Position numbers and translations under genes: made by a program. From Xylocopa sonorina (taxonomy: Eukaryota; Arthropoda; Insecta; Hymenoptera; Apidae), in the NCBI RefSeq assembly GCF_050948175.1, contig NW_027490115.1:744001-808000 (forward strand): DNA of 64,000 bases. Direction: 5' to 3'. The notes under the pieces are model-generated. The model was not told the origin of the DNA and ran no database searches. It worked only from the letters and a program-made list of their open reading frames with translations. The first letter of the stretch is position 1. The number at the start of each line of letters is the position of its first letter. Positions 13,621 through 25,291 of the stretch are shown in pieces.

Positions 13621-14371
13621 AAGTGTTATGTATTCCTCGTCTACACTTCAAATGAATGTAAATGCGACACTTCCTTGCTAGGAAGTAGCGTCTGCAGATG
13701 TCTAGGTATCGTAGCAATAGAGTTCTAATGCTTCTTAAGACGCGATATCGCATCTCATTTCTATGTTTCGTGGTAAGATATAATATGATTTGCGAAGTGT
13801 CATGTATTCCTCGCCTACCCTTCAAATGAATGTAAATGCGACACTTCCTTGCTAGGATGTAGCGTCTGCAGATGTCTAGGTATCGTAGCAATAGAGTTCT
13901 AATGCTTCTTAAAACGCGATATCGCATCTCATTTCTATGTTTCGTGGTAAGATATAATATGATTTGCGAAGTGTCATGTATTCCTCGTCCACGCTTCAAG
14001 TGAATGTAAGTGCGACACTTCCTTGCAAGGAAATAGCGTTTGCAGATGTCTACGTATCGTAGCAATAGAGTTCTTGTGATTCTTAAAACGCGATATCGGA
14101 TCTCATATCTATGTTTCATGGTAAGATATAATATGATTTGCGAAGTGTTATGTATTCCTCGTCAACACTTCAAATGAATGTAAATGCGACACTTCTTTGC
14201 AAGGAAATAGCGTTTGCAGATGTCTGCGTATCGAAGCAATAGATTTTAAATGCTTCTTAAAACGAGATATTGCATCTCATATCTATGTTTCATGATAAGA
14301 TATAATATTCATTGCGAAGTGTTATGCATTCCTCGTCTACGATTCAAATGAAAGTAAATGCGACACTTCCT

Positions 14372-14471
14372 NNNNNNNNNNNNNNNNNNNNNNNNNNNNN
14401 NNNNNNNNNNNNNNNNNNNNNNNNNNNNNNNNNNNNNNNNNNNNNNNNNNNNNNNNNNNNNNNNNNNNNNN
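14372..14471. other. Assembly gap of exactly 100 Ns
   Basis: The sequence is a run of 100 N, the conventional filler for a scaffold gap of unknown size. The left flank ends in family A at monomer position 142 (in GCGACACTTCCT). The right flank starts in family B at about position 139 (TCCTTGCGG). The family switch therefore lies exactly at the gap, and 100 bp does not restore the 174-bp register. Apparent reading frames through it contain only unknown residues. Confidence 0.99.
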
Positions 14472-15079
14472 TCCTTGCGGAAATGGCGTTTTCAGATGTC
14501 CACGTATCGTAGCAATAGAGTTCTAATGCTACTTAAATCGCGATATCGCATCTCATTTCTATGTTTCATGAGAAGATATATATATTCATTGCGAAGTGTC
14601 ATGTATACCTCGTATTCACTTCAAGAGAATGTAAATGCGACTATTGCTTGCTAGGAAATAGCGTTTGCAGATGTCTACGTATCGTAGCAGTAGAGTTCTA
14701 ATGCTACATAAATCGCGATATCGCAGCTCATCTATATGTTTCGTTATAAGATATAAGATTCATTGCGAAGTGTCATGCATATCTCGTATTCACTTCAAAA
14801 GTATGTAAATGCGACTATTGCTTGCTAGGAAATAGCGTTTGCAGATGTCTACGTATCGTATCAATAGAGTTCTATTGCTAGGTAATCGCGATATCGCATC
14901 TCATTTATATGTATCGTGATAAGATATAATATTCATTGCGAAGTGTCATGTATACCTCGTATTCACTTCGAAAGAATGTAAATGCGACTATTGCTTGCTA
15001 GGAAATAGCGTTTGCAGATGTCTACGCATCGTATCAATAGCGTTCTAATGCTACCTATATCGCGATATCACATCTCATT

Positions 15080-18000
15080 TATATGTTTCGTGATAAGATA
15101 TAATATTCATTGCGAAGTGTCATGTACACCTCGTATTCACTTCAGGACGAATGTAAATGCGACACTTCCTAGCTAGGAAATAGCGTATTCAGATGTCTAC
15201 GTATTGTAGCAATAATGTTCTAATGCTACATTAATCGTGATATCGCATCTCATTTCTATGTTCGTGATAAGATATAATATTCATTGCGAAGTGTCATGTA
15301 TACCTCCTATTCACTTCACAAGAATTAAATGCGACTATTGCTTGCTAGGAATAGCGTTTGCAGATGTCTACATATCGTAGCAATAGAGTTCTAATGCTAC
15401 TTAAATCGCGATATCGCATCTCATTTCTATGTTTCGTGATAAGATGTAATATTCATTGCGAAGTGTCATGTATACCTCGTATTCACTACAAAAGAATGTA
15501 AATGCGACTATTGCTTGCTAGGAAATAGCGTTTGCAGATGTCTACATACCGTAGCAAGAGAGTTCTAATGCTACTTAAATCGCGATATCGCATCTCATTT
15601 CTATGTTTCGTGATAAGATATAATATTCATTGCGAAGTGTCAGGTATACCTCGTATTCACATCAAAAGAATGTAATGCGAATCTTCCTTGCTCGGAAATA
15701 GCGTTTGCAGATGTCTACGTAACGTAGCAATAGAGTTCTAATGCTTCTCAGAACGCGATATCGCATCTCATTTCTATCTTCATGATAAGATTACAATATT
15801 CATTGCGAAGTGTCATGTATACCTCGTATTCACTTCAAAAGAATGTCAATGCGACACTTCCATGCTAGGAAAAAGCGTTTTCAGAGGTCTCCTTATCGAG
15901 GCCATTGAGTTCTAATGCTTCTTAAAACGCGATAATGCATCTCATCTATATGCTTCGTTATAAGATATAATATTCATTGCGAAGTGTCATGTATATCTCG
16001 TATTCACTACAAAAGAATGTAAATGCGACTATTCCTTGCTAGGGCATAGCGTTTGCAAATGCCTACATATCGTAGCAATAGTGTTCTAATGCTTCTTAAA
16101 ACCCGATATCGCATCTCTCTTCTATGTTTCATGATAAGATATAATATTCATTGCGAAGTGTCATGTATACCTCCTATTCACTTCAAAAGAATGTAAATGC
16201 GACTATTGCTTGCTAGGAAATAGCGTTTGCAGATGTCTACGTATCGTAGCAATAGAGTTCTAATGCTACTTAAATCGCGATATCGCATCTCATTTCTATG
16301 TTCGTGATAAGATATAATATTCATTGCGAAGTGTCATGTATACCTTGTATTCACATCAAAAGAATGTAAATGCGAATCTTCCTTGCTCGGAAATAGCGTT
16401 TGCAGATGTCTACGTATCGTAGCAACAGAGTTCTAATGCTTCTCAGAACGCGATATCGCATCTCATTTCTATGCTTCATGATAAGATATAATATTCATTG
16501 AGAAGTGTCATGTGTACCTCGTATTCACTTCAGAAGAATGTCAATGCGACACTTCCTTGCTAGGAAATAGCGTATTCAGATGTCTACGTATCGTAGCAGT
16601 AGAGTTCTAATGCTACTTAAATCGCGATATCGCATCTCATCTATATGTTTCGTTATAAGATATAATATTCATTGCGAAGTGTCATGCATATCTCGTATTC
16701 ACTTAAAAAGTATGTAAATGCGACGATTGCTTGCTAGGAAATAGCGTTTGCAGATGTCTACGTATCGTATCAATAGAGTTCTATTGCTAGTTAAATCGCG
16801 ATATCGCATATCATTTATATGTTTCGTGATAGGATATAATATTCATTGCGATGTGTCATGTATACCTCGTATTCACTTCAAACGAATGTAAATGCGACAC
16901 TTCCTAGCTAGGAAATAGCGTATTCAGATGTCTACGTATCGTAGCAATAATGTTCTAATGCTACATTTATCGCGATATCGCATCTCATTTCTATGTTTCG
17001 TGATAAGATATAATATTCTTTGCGAAGTGTCATGTATACCTCGTATTCACTTCAAAAGAATTTAAATGCGACTATTGCTTGCTAGGAAATAGCGTTTGCA
17101 GATGTCTACGTATCGTAGCAACAGAGTTCTAATGCTCCTGAGAACGCGATATCGCATCTAATTTCTATGCTTCATGATAAGATATAATATTCATTGCGAA
17201 GTGTCATGTATACCTCGTATTCACTTCAAAGGAATGTCAATGCGACACATCCTTGCTAGGAAATAGCGTATACAGATGTCTACGTATCGTAGCAATAGAG
17301 TTCTAATGCTACTTAAATCGCGATATCGCATCTCATTTCTATGTTTCGTCATAAGATATAATATTCATTGCGAAGTGTCATGTATACCTCGTATTCACTA
17401 CAAAAGAATGTAAATGCGACTATTGCTTGCTAGGAAATAGCGTTTGCAGATGTCTACGTATCGTAGAAATAGCGTTCTAATGCTTCTTAAAACGCGATAT
17501 CGCATCTCTCTTCTATGTTTCACGATAAGATATAATATACATTGCGAAGTGTCATGTATACCTCCTATTCACTTCAAAAGAATGTAAATGCGACTATTGC
17601 TTGCTAGGAAATAGCGTTTCCAGATGTCTACGTATCGTAGCAACAGAGTTCTAATGCTCCTCAGAAAGCGATATCGCATCTAATTTCTATGCTTCATGAT
17701 AAGATATAATATTCATTGCGAAGTGTCATGTATACCTCGTATTCACTTCAAAGGAATGTCAATGCGAAACATCCTTGCTAGGAAATAGCGTATACAGATG
17801 TCTACGTATCGTAGCAATAGAGTTCTAATGCTACTTAAATCGCGATATCGCATCTCATTTCTATGTTTCGTCATAAGATATAATATTCATTGCGAAGTGT
17901 CATGTATACCTCGTATTCACTACAAAAGAATGTAAATGCGACTATTGCTTGCTAGGAAATTGCGTTTGCAGATGTCTACGCATCGTATCAATAGCGTTCT

Positions 18001-18099
18001 AATGCTACCTATATCGCGATATCACATCTCAGTTATATGTTTCGTGATAAGATATAATATTCATTGCGAAGTGTCATGTATACCTCCTATTCACTTCAA
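15080..18099 (+). repeat. Family B mosaic block, copy 1
   Basis: Markers in order are the V junction, AGCAAGAGAG, TCTCCTTATCGAGGCC (about 15887), GCAAATGCCTACATATCG (about 16048), GAGAAGTGTCATGTG (about 16500), ATTGCGATGTG (about 16847) and CAACAGAGTTC (about 17118). The same order returns at +3476 (copy 2, from about 15790) and at +6603 to +6606 (copy 3). This copy, nearest the gap, has several single-base indels that the others lack. Confidence 0.85.
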
Positions 18100-19266
18100 A
18101 AGAATTAAATGCGACTATTGCTTGCTAGGAAATAGCGTTTGCAGATGTCTACATACCGTAGCAAGAGAGTTCTAATGCTACTTAAATCGCGATATCGCAT
18201 CTCATTTCTATGTTTCGTGATAAGATATAATATTCATTGCGAAGTGTCATGTATACCTCGTATTCACATCAAAAGAATGTAAATGCGAATCTTCCTTGCT
18301 CGGAAATAGCGTTTGCAGATGTCTACGTAACGTAGCAATAGAGTTCTAATGCTTCTCAGAACGCGATATCGCATCTCATTTCTATGCTTCATGATAAGAT
18401 ATAATATTCACTGAGAAGTGTCATGTATACCTCGTATTCACTTCAAAAGAATGTCAAAGCGACACTTCCTTGCTAGGAAATAGCGTATTCAGATGTCTAC
18501 GTATCGTAGCAATAGAGTTCTAATGCTACTTAAATCGCGATATCGCATCTCATTTCTATGTTTCGTGATAAGATATAATAATCATTGCGAAGTGTCATGT
18601 ATACCTCGTATTCACTTCAAAAGAATGTAAATGCGACACTTTCTAGCTAGGAAATAGCGTATTCAGATGTCTACGTATCGTAGCAATAATGTTCTACTGC
18701 TACATTAATCGCGATATCGCATCTCACTTCTATGTTTCATGATAAGATACAATATTCATTGCGAAGTGTCATGTATACCTCGTATTCACTTCAAAAGAAT
18801 GTCAATGCGACACTTCCATGCTAGGAAATAGCGTTTGCAGAGGTCTACGTGTCGTAGCAATTGCGTTCTAATGCTACTTAAATCGCGATATCACATCTCA
18901 TTTATATGTTTCATGATAAGATACAATATTCATTGCGAAGTGTCATGTATACCTCGTATTCACTTCAAAAGAATGTCAATGCGACACTTCCATGCTAGGA
19001 AATAGCGTTTGCAGAGGTCTCCTTATCGAGGCCATTGAGTTCTAATGCTTCTTAAAACGCGATATTGCATCTCTCTTCTATGTTTCATGATAAGATATAA
19101 TATTCATTGCGAAGTGTCAGGTATACCTCGTGTTCTCTCCAAACGAATGTAAATGCGACACGTCCTTGCGGAAATGGCGTTTTCAGATGTCCACGTATCG
19201 TAGCAATATAGTTCTAATGCTACTTAAATCGCGATATCGCATCTCATTTCTATGTTTCATGATAAG

Positions 19267-21055
19267 ATACAATATTCATTGCGAAGTGTCATGTATACCT
19301 CGTATTCACTTCAAAAGAATGTCAATGCGACACTTCCATGCTAGGAAAAAGCGTTTTCAGAGGTCTCCTTATCGAGGCCATTGAGTTCTAATGCTTCTTA
19401 AAACGCGATAATGCATCTCATCTATATGCTTCGTTATAAGATATAATATTCATTGCGAAGTGTCATGTATATCTCGTATTCACTACAAAAGAATGTAAAT
19501 GCGACTCTTCCTTGCTAGGGCATAGCGTTTGCAAATGCCTACATATCGTAGCAATAGTGTTCTAATGCTTCTTAAAACCCGATATCGCATCTCTCTTCTA
19601 TGTTTCATGATAAGATATAATATTCATTGCGAGGTGTCATGTATACCTCCTATTCACTTCAAAAGAATGTAAATGCGACTATTGCTTGCTAGGAAATAGC
19701 GTTTGCAGATGTCTACGTATCGTAGCAATAGAGCTCTAATGCTACTTAAATCGCGATATCGCATCTCATTTCTATGTTTCGTGATAAGATATAATATTCA
19801 TTGCGAAGTGTCATGTATACCTTGTATTCACATCAAAAGAATGTAAATGCGAATCTTCCTTGCTCGGAAATAGCGTTTGCAGATGTCTACGTATCGTAGC
19901 AACAGAGTTCTAATGCTTCTCAGAACGCGATATCGCATCTCATTTCTATGCTTCATGATAAGATATAATATTCATTGAGAAGTGTCATGTGTACCTCGTA
20001 TTCACTTCAAAAGAATGTCAATGCGACACTTCCTTGCTAGGAAATAGCGTATTCAGATGTCTACGTATCGTAGCAGTAGAGTTCTAATGCTACTTAAATC
20101 GCGATATCGCATCTCATCTATATGTTTCGTTATAAGATATAATATTCATTGCGAAGTGTCATGCATATCTCGTATTCACTTAAAAAGTATGTAAATGCGA
20201 CGATTGCTTGCTAGGAAATAGCGTTTGCAGATGTCTACGTATCGTATCAATAGAGTTCTATTGCTAGTTAAATCGCGATATCGCATACCATTTATATGTT
20301 TCGTGATAGGATATAATATTCATTGCGATGTGTCATGTATACCTCGTATTCACTTCAAACGAATGTAAATGCGACACTTCCTAGCTAGGAAATAGCGTAT
20401 TCAGATGTCTACGTATCGTAGCAATAATGTTCTAATGCTACATTTATCGCGATATCGCATCTCATTTCTATGTTTCGTGATAAGATATAATATTCTTTGC
20501 GAAGTGTCATGTATACCTCGTATTCACTTCAAAAGAATGTAAATGCGACTATTGCTTGCTAGGAAATAGCGTTTGCAGATGTCTACGTATCGTAGCAACA
20601 GAGTTCTAATGCTCCTCAGAACGCGATATCGCATCTAATTTCTATGCTTCATGATAAGATATAATATTCATTGCGAAGTGTCATGTATACCTCGTATTCA
20701 CTTCAAAGGAATGTCAATGCGACACATCCTTGCTAGGAAATAGCGTATACAGATGTCTACGTATCGTAGCAATAGAGTTCTAATGCTACTTAAATCGCGA
20801 TATCGCATCTCATTTCTATGTTTCGTCATAAGATATAATATTCATTGCGAAGTGTCATGTATACCTCGTATTCACTACAAAAGAATGTAAATGCGACTAT
20901 TGCTTGCTAGGAAATTGCGTTTGCAGATGTCTACGCATCGTATCAATAGCGTTCTAATGCTACCTATATCGCGATATCACATCTCAGTTATATGTTTCGT
21001 GATAAGATATAATATTCATTGCGAAGTGTCATGTATACCTCCTATTCACTTCAAA
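19267..21055 (+). repeat. Family B mosaic block, copy 2
   Basis: This copy matches copy 1 from the TCTCCTTATCGAGGCC marker (about 19363), but it lacks the 522-bp trimer insertion that copies 1 and 3 carry. It joins directly to GGAAATTGCG at about 20920 (about 17957 in copy 1). The following 21056-21650 repeats 18622-19215 at an offset of 2,434-2,435 bp. Confidence 0.85.
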
Positions 21056-21682
21056 AGAATGTAAATGCGACACTTTCTAGCTAAGAAATAGCATATTCAG
21101 ATGTCTACGTATCGTAGCAATAATGTTCTACTGCTACATTAATCGCGATATCGCATCTCACTTCTATGTTTCATGATAAGGTACAATATTCATTGCGAAG
21201 TGTCATGTATACCTCGTATTCACTTCAAAAGAATGTCAATGCGACACTTCCATGCTAGGAAATAGCGTTTGCAGAGGTCTACGTGTCGTAGCAATTGCGT
21301 TCTAATGCTACTTAAATCGCTATATCACATCTCATTTATATGTTTCATGATAAGATACAATATTCATTGCGAAGTGTCATGTATACCTCGTATTCACTTC
21401 AAAAGAATGTCAATGCGACACTTCCATGCTAGGAAATAGCGTTTGCAGAGGTTCTTCTTATCGAGGCCATTGAGTTCTAATGCTTCTTAAAACGCGATAT
21501 TGCATCTCTCTTCTATGTTTCATGATAAGATATAATATTCATTGCGAAGTGTCAGGTATACCTCGTGTTCTCTCCAAACGAATGTAAATGCGACACGTCC
21601 TTGCGGAAATGGCGTTTTCAGATGTCCACGTATCGTAGCAATATAGTTCTAATGCTACTTAAATCGCGATATCGCATCTCAT

Positions 21683-24555
21683 TTATATGTTTCGTGATAA
21701 GATATAATATTCATTGCGAAGTGTCATGTACACCTCGTATTCACTTCAGACGAATGTAAATGCGACACTTCCTAGCTAGGAAATAGCGTATTCAGATGTC
21801 TACGTATTGTAGCAATAATGTTCTAATGCTACATTAATCGTGATATCGCATCTCATTTCTATGTTTCGTGATAAGATATAATATTCATTGCGAAGTGTCA
21901 TGTATACCTCCTATTCACTTCACAAGAATTAAATGCGACTATTGCTTGCTAGGAAATAGCGTTTGCAGATGTCTACATATCGTAGCAATAGAGTTCTAAT
22001 GCTACTTAAATCGCGATATCGCATCTCATTTCTATGTTTCGTGATAAGATGTAATATTCATTGCGAAGTGTCATGTATACCTCGTATTCACTACAAAAGA
22101 ATGTAAATGCGACTATTGCTTGCTAGGAAATAGCGTTTGCAGATGTCTACATACCGTAGCAAGAGAGTTCTAATGCTACTTAAATCGCGATATCGCATCT
22201 CATTTCTATGTTTCGTGATAAGATATAATATTCATTGCGAAGTGTCATGTATACCTCGTATTCACATCAAAAGAATGTAAATGCGAATCTTCCTTGCTCG
22301 GAAATAGCGTTTGCAGATGTCTACGTAACGTAGCAATAGAGTTCTAATGCTTCTCAGAACGCGATATCGCATCTCATTTCTATGCTTCATGATAAGATAC
22401 AATATTCATTGCGAAGTGTCATGTATACCTCGTATTCACTTCAAAAGAATGTCAATGCGACACTTCCATGCTAGGAAAAAGCGTTTTCAGAGGTCTCCTT
22501 ATCGAGGCCATTGAGTTCTAATGCTTCTTAAAACGCGATAATGCATCTCATCTATATGCTTCGTTATAAGATATAATATTCATTGCGAAGTGTCATGTAT
22601 ATCTCGTATTCACTACAAAAGAATGTAAATGCGACTATTCCTTGCTAGGGCATAGCGTTTGCAAATGCCTACATATCGTAGCAATAGTGTTCTAATGCTT
22701 CTTAAAACCCGATATCGCATCTCTCTTCTATGTTTCATGATAAGATATAATATTCATTGCGAAGTGTCATGTATACCTCCTATTCACTTCAAAAGAATGT
22801 AAATGCGACTATTGCTTGCTAGGAAATAGCGTTTGCAGATGTCTACGTATCGTAGCAATAGAGTTCTAATGCTACTTAAATCGCGATATCGCATCTCATT
22901 TCTATGTTTCGTGATAAGATATAATATTCATTGCGAAGTGTCATGTATACCTTGTATTCACATCAAAAGAATGTAAATTCGAATCTTCCTTGCTCGGAAA
23001 TAGCGTTTGCAGATGTCTACGTATCGTAGCAACAGAGTTCTAATGCTTCTCAGAACGCGATATCGCATCTCATTTCTATGCTTCATGATAAGATATAATA
23101 TTCATTGAGAAGTGTCATGTGTACCTCGTATTCACTTCAGAAGAATGTCAATGCGACACTTCCTTGCTAGGAAATAGCGTATTCAGATGTCTACGTATCG
23201 TAGCAGTAGAGTTCTAATGCTACTTAAATCGCGATATCGCATCTCATCTATATGTTTCGTTATAAGATATAATATTCATTGCGAAGTGTCATGCATATCT
23301 CGTATTCACTTAAAAAGTATGTAAATGCGACGATTGCTTGCTAGGAAATAGCGTTTGCAGATGTCTACGTATCGTATCAATAGAGTTCTATTGCTAGTTA
23401 AATCGCGATATCGCATATCATTTATATGTTTCGTGATAGGATATAATATTCATTGCGATGTGTCATGTATACCTCGTATTCACTTCAAACGAATGTAAAT
23501 GCGACACTTCCTAGCTAGGAAATAGCGTATTCAGATGTCTACGTATCGTAGCAATAATGTTCTAATGCTACATTTATCGCGATATCGCATCTCATTTCTA
23601 TGTTTCGTGATAAGATATAATATTCTTTGCGAAGTGTCATGTATACCTCGTATTCACTTCAAAAGAATGTAAATGCGACTATTGCTTGCTAGGAAATAGC
23701 GTTTGCAGATGTCTACGTATCGTAGCAACAGAGTTCTAATGCTCCTGAGAACGCGATATCGCATCTAATTTCTATGCTTCATGATAAGATATAATATTCA
23801 TTGCGAAGTGTCATGTATACCTCGTATTCACTTCAAAGGAATGTCAATGCGACACATCCTTGCTAGGAAATAGCGTATACAGATGTCTACGTAACGTAGC
23901 AATAGAGTTCTAATGCTACTTAAATCGCGATATCGCATCTCATTTCTATGTTTCGTCATAAGATATAATATTCATTGCGAAGTGTCATGTATACCTCGTA
24001 TTCACTACAAAAGAATGTAAATGCGACTATTGCTTGCTAGGAAATAGCGTTTGCAGATGTCTACGTATCGTAGAAATAGCGTTCTAATGCTTCTTAAAAC
24101 GCGATATCGCATCTCTCTTCTATGTTTCACGATAAGATATAATATACATTGCGAAGTGTCATGTATACCTCCTATTCACTTCAAAAGAATGTAAATGCGA
24201 CTATTGCTTGCTAGGAAATAGCGTTTGCAGATGTCTACGTATCGTAGCAACAGAGTTCTAATGCTCCTCAGAACGCGATATCGCATCTAATTTCTATGCT
24301 TCATGATAAGATATAATATTCATTGCGAAGTGTCATGTATACCTCGTATTCACTTCAAAGGAATGTCAATGCGACACATCCTTGCTAGGAAATAGCGTAT
24401 ACAGATGTCTACGTATCGTAGCAATAGAGTTCTAATGCTACTTAAATCGCGATATCGCATCTCATTTCTATGTTTCGTCATAAGATATAATATTCATTGC
24501 GAAGTGTCATGTATACCTCGTATTCACTACAAAAGAATGTAAATGCGACTATTGC
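21683..24555 (+). repeat. Family B mosaic block, copy 3
   Basis: This is the cleanest copy of copy 1, starting at the CATGTACACC and TTCAGACG variants and the V monomer and running through all markers (TCGAGGCC about 22500, GCAAATGCC about 22650, GAGAAGTG about 23107, GCGATGTG about 23455). It then leads into the trimer array. Confidence 0.85.
21806..21978 (+). repeat. Family B monomer, V type
   Basis: V monomers read AGCAATAATGTTCTAATGC then ACATTAATCG or ACATTTATCG. They follow a junction carrying the palindrome TTCCTAGCTAGGAA and GCGTATTCAG or GCGTATCCAG. Copies lie near 15203, 16940, 18685, 20423, 21110, 21806, 23546, 25118 and 25990. I did not see them after about 26 kb, so V is restricted to the left half of B. 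Confidence 0.75.
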
Positions 24556-25291
24556 TTGCTAGGAAATAGCGTTTGCAGATGTCTACGTATCGTAGAAATA
24601 GCGTTCTAATGCTTCTTAAAACGCGATATCGCATCTCTCTTCTATGTTTCACGATAAGATATAATATACATTGCGAAGTGTCATGTATACCTCCTATTCA
24701 CTTCAAAAGAATGTAAATGCGACTATTGCTTGCTAGGAAATAGCGTTTGCAGATGTCTACGTATCGTAGCAACAGAGTTCTAATGCTCCTCAGAACGCGA
24801 TATCGCATCTAATTTCTATGCTTCATGATAAGATATAATATTCATTGCGAAGTGTCATGTATACCTCGTATTCACTTCAAAGGAATGTCAATGCGACACA
24901 TCCTTGCTAGGAAATAGCGTATACAGATGTCTACGTATCGTAGCAATAGAGTTCTAATGCTACTTAAATCGCGATATCGCATCTCATTTCTATGTTTCGT
25001 CATAAGATATAATATTCATTGCGAAGTGTCATGTATACCTCGTATTCACTTCAAACGAATGTAAATGCGACACTTCCTAGCTAGGAAATAGCGTATTCAG
25101 ATGTCTACGTATCGTAGCAATAATGTTCTAATGCTACATTTATCGCGATATCGCATCTCATTTCTATGTTTCGTGATAAGATATAATATTCTTTGCGAAG
25201 TGTCATGTATACCTCGTATTCACTTCAAAAGAATGTAAATGCGACTATTGCTTGCTAGGAAATAGCGTTTGCAGATGTCTACGTATCGTAG
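23726..25291 (+). repeat. Trimer HOR (522-bp period, three units)
   Basis: The marker CAACAGAGTTCTAATGCTCC occurs at 23726, 24248, 24770 and 25292, exactly 522 bp apart. Each unit is made of a CAACAG monomer, a GTATACAG-linked R monomer, and a CTCTCTTC monomer with TTTCACGATAAG. In the third unit the last monomer is replaced by a V monomer (CAATAATG), so the array ends by switching back to the mosaic block. Confidence 0.88.

Larger units (their letters stand above)
1..14371 (+). repeat. Satellite array, family A (about 83 monomers of 174 bp)
   Basis: The motif ATCGTAGCAA returns at 1, 175 and 349 and so on, giving a 174-bp head-to-tail period with no interruption. Bases diagnostic of A against B are TTCATGGTAAG, AATATGATTTGCG, GTTATGTATTCC, CGTCTACACTTC and CACTTCCTTGCAAGG. 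Length changes are few: two 9-bp deletions near 1940 and 2629 and their duplicates, and single-base losses near 8094, 10122 and 12174. All monomers have the same orientation. No gene, transposon or unique spacer is visible. Several segments inside are duplicated as multi-monomer blocks (separate entries). The stretches 5347-8489, 9186-11098, 12174-12924 and 13621-14371 hold the same monomers. A centromeric or pericentromeric role is inferred from architecture only. Confidence 0.97.

Noticed and set aside
602..14119. Long minus-strand open frames in family A as protein genes
   Set aside because: They repeat the 58-codon translation of the 174-bp satellite, start and stop at random monomers, are interrupted by single-base indels and stops, and have no promoter or unique sequence around them.
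14312..14654. Open frames running across the N block
   Set aside because: The central residues are unknown because they come from 100 Ns. Only satellite sequence flanks them.
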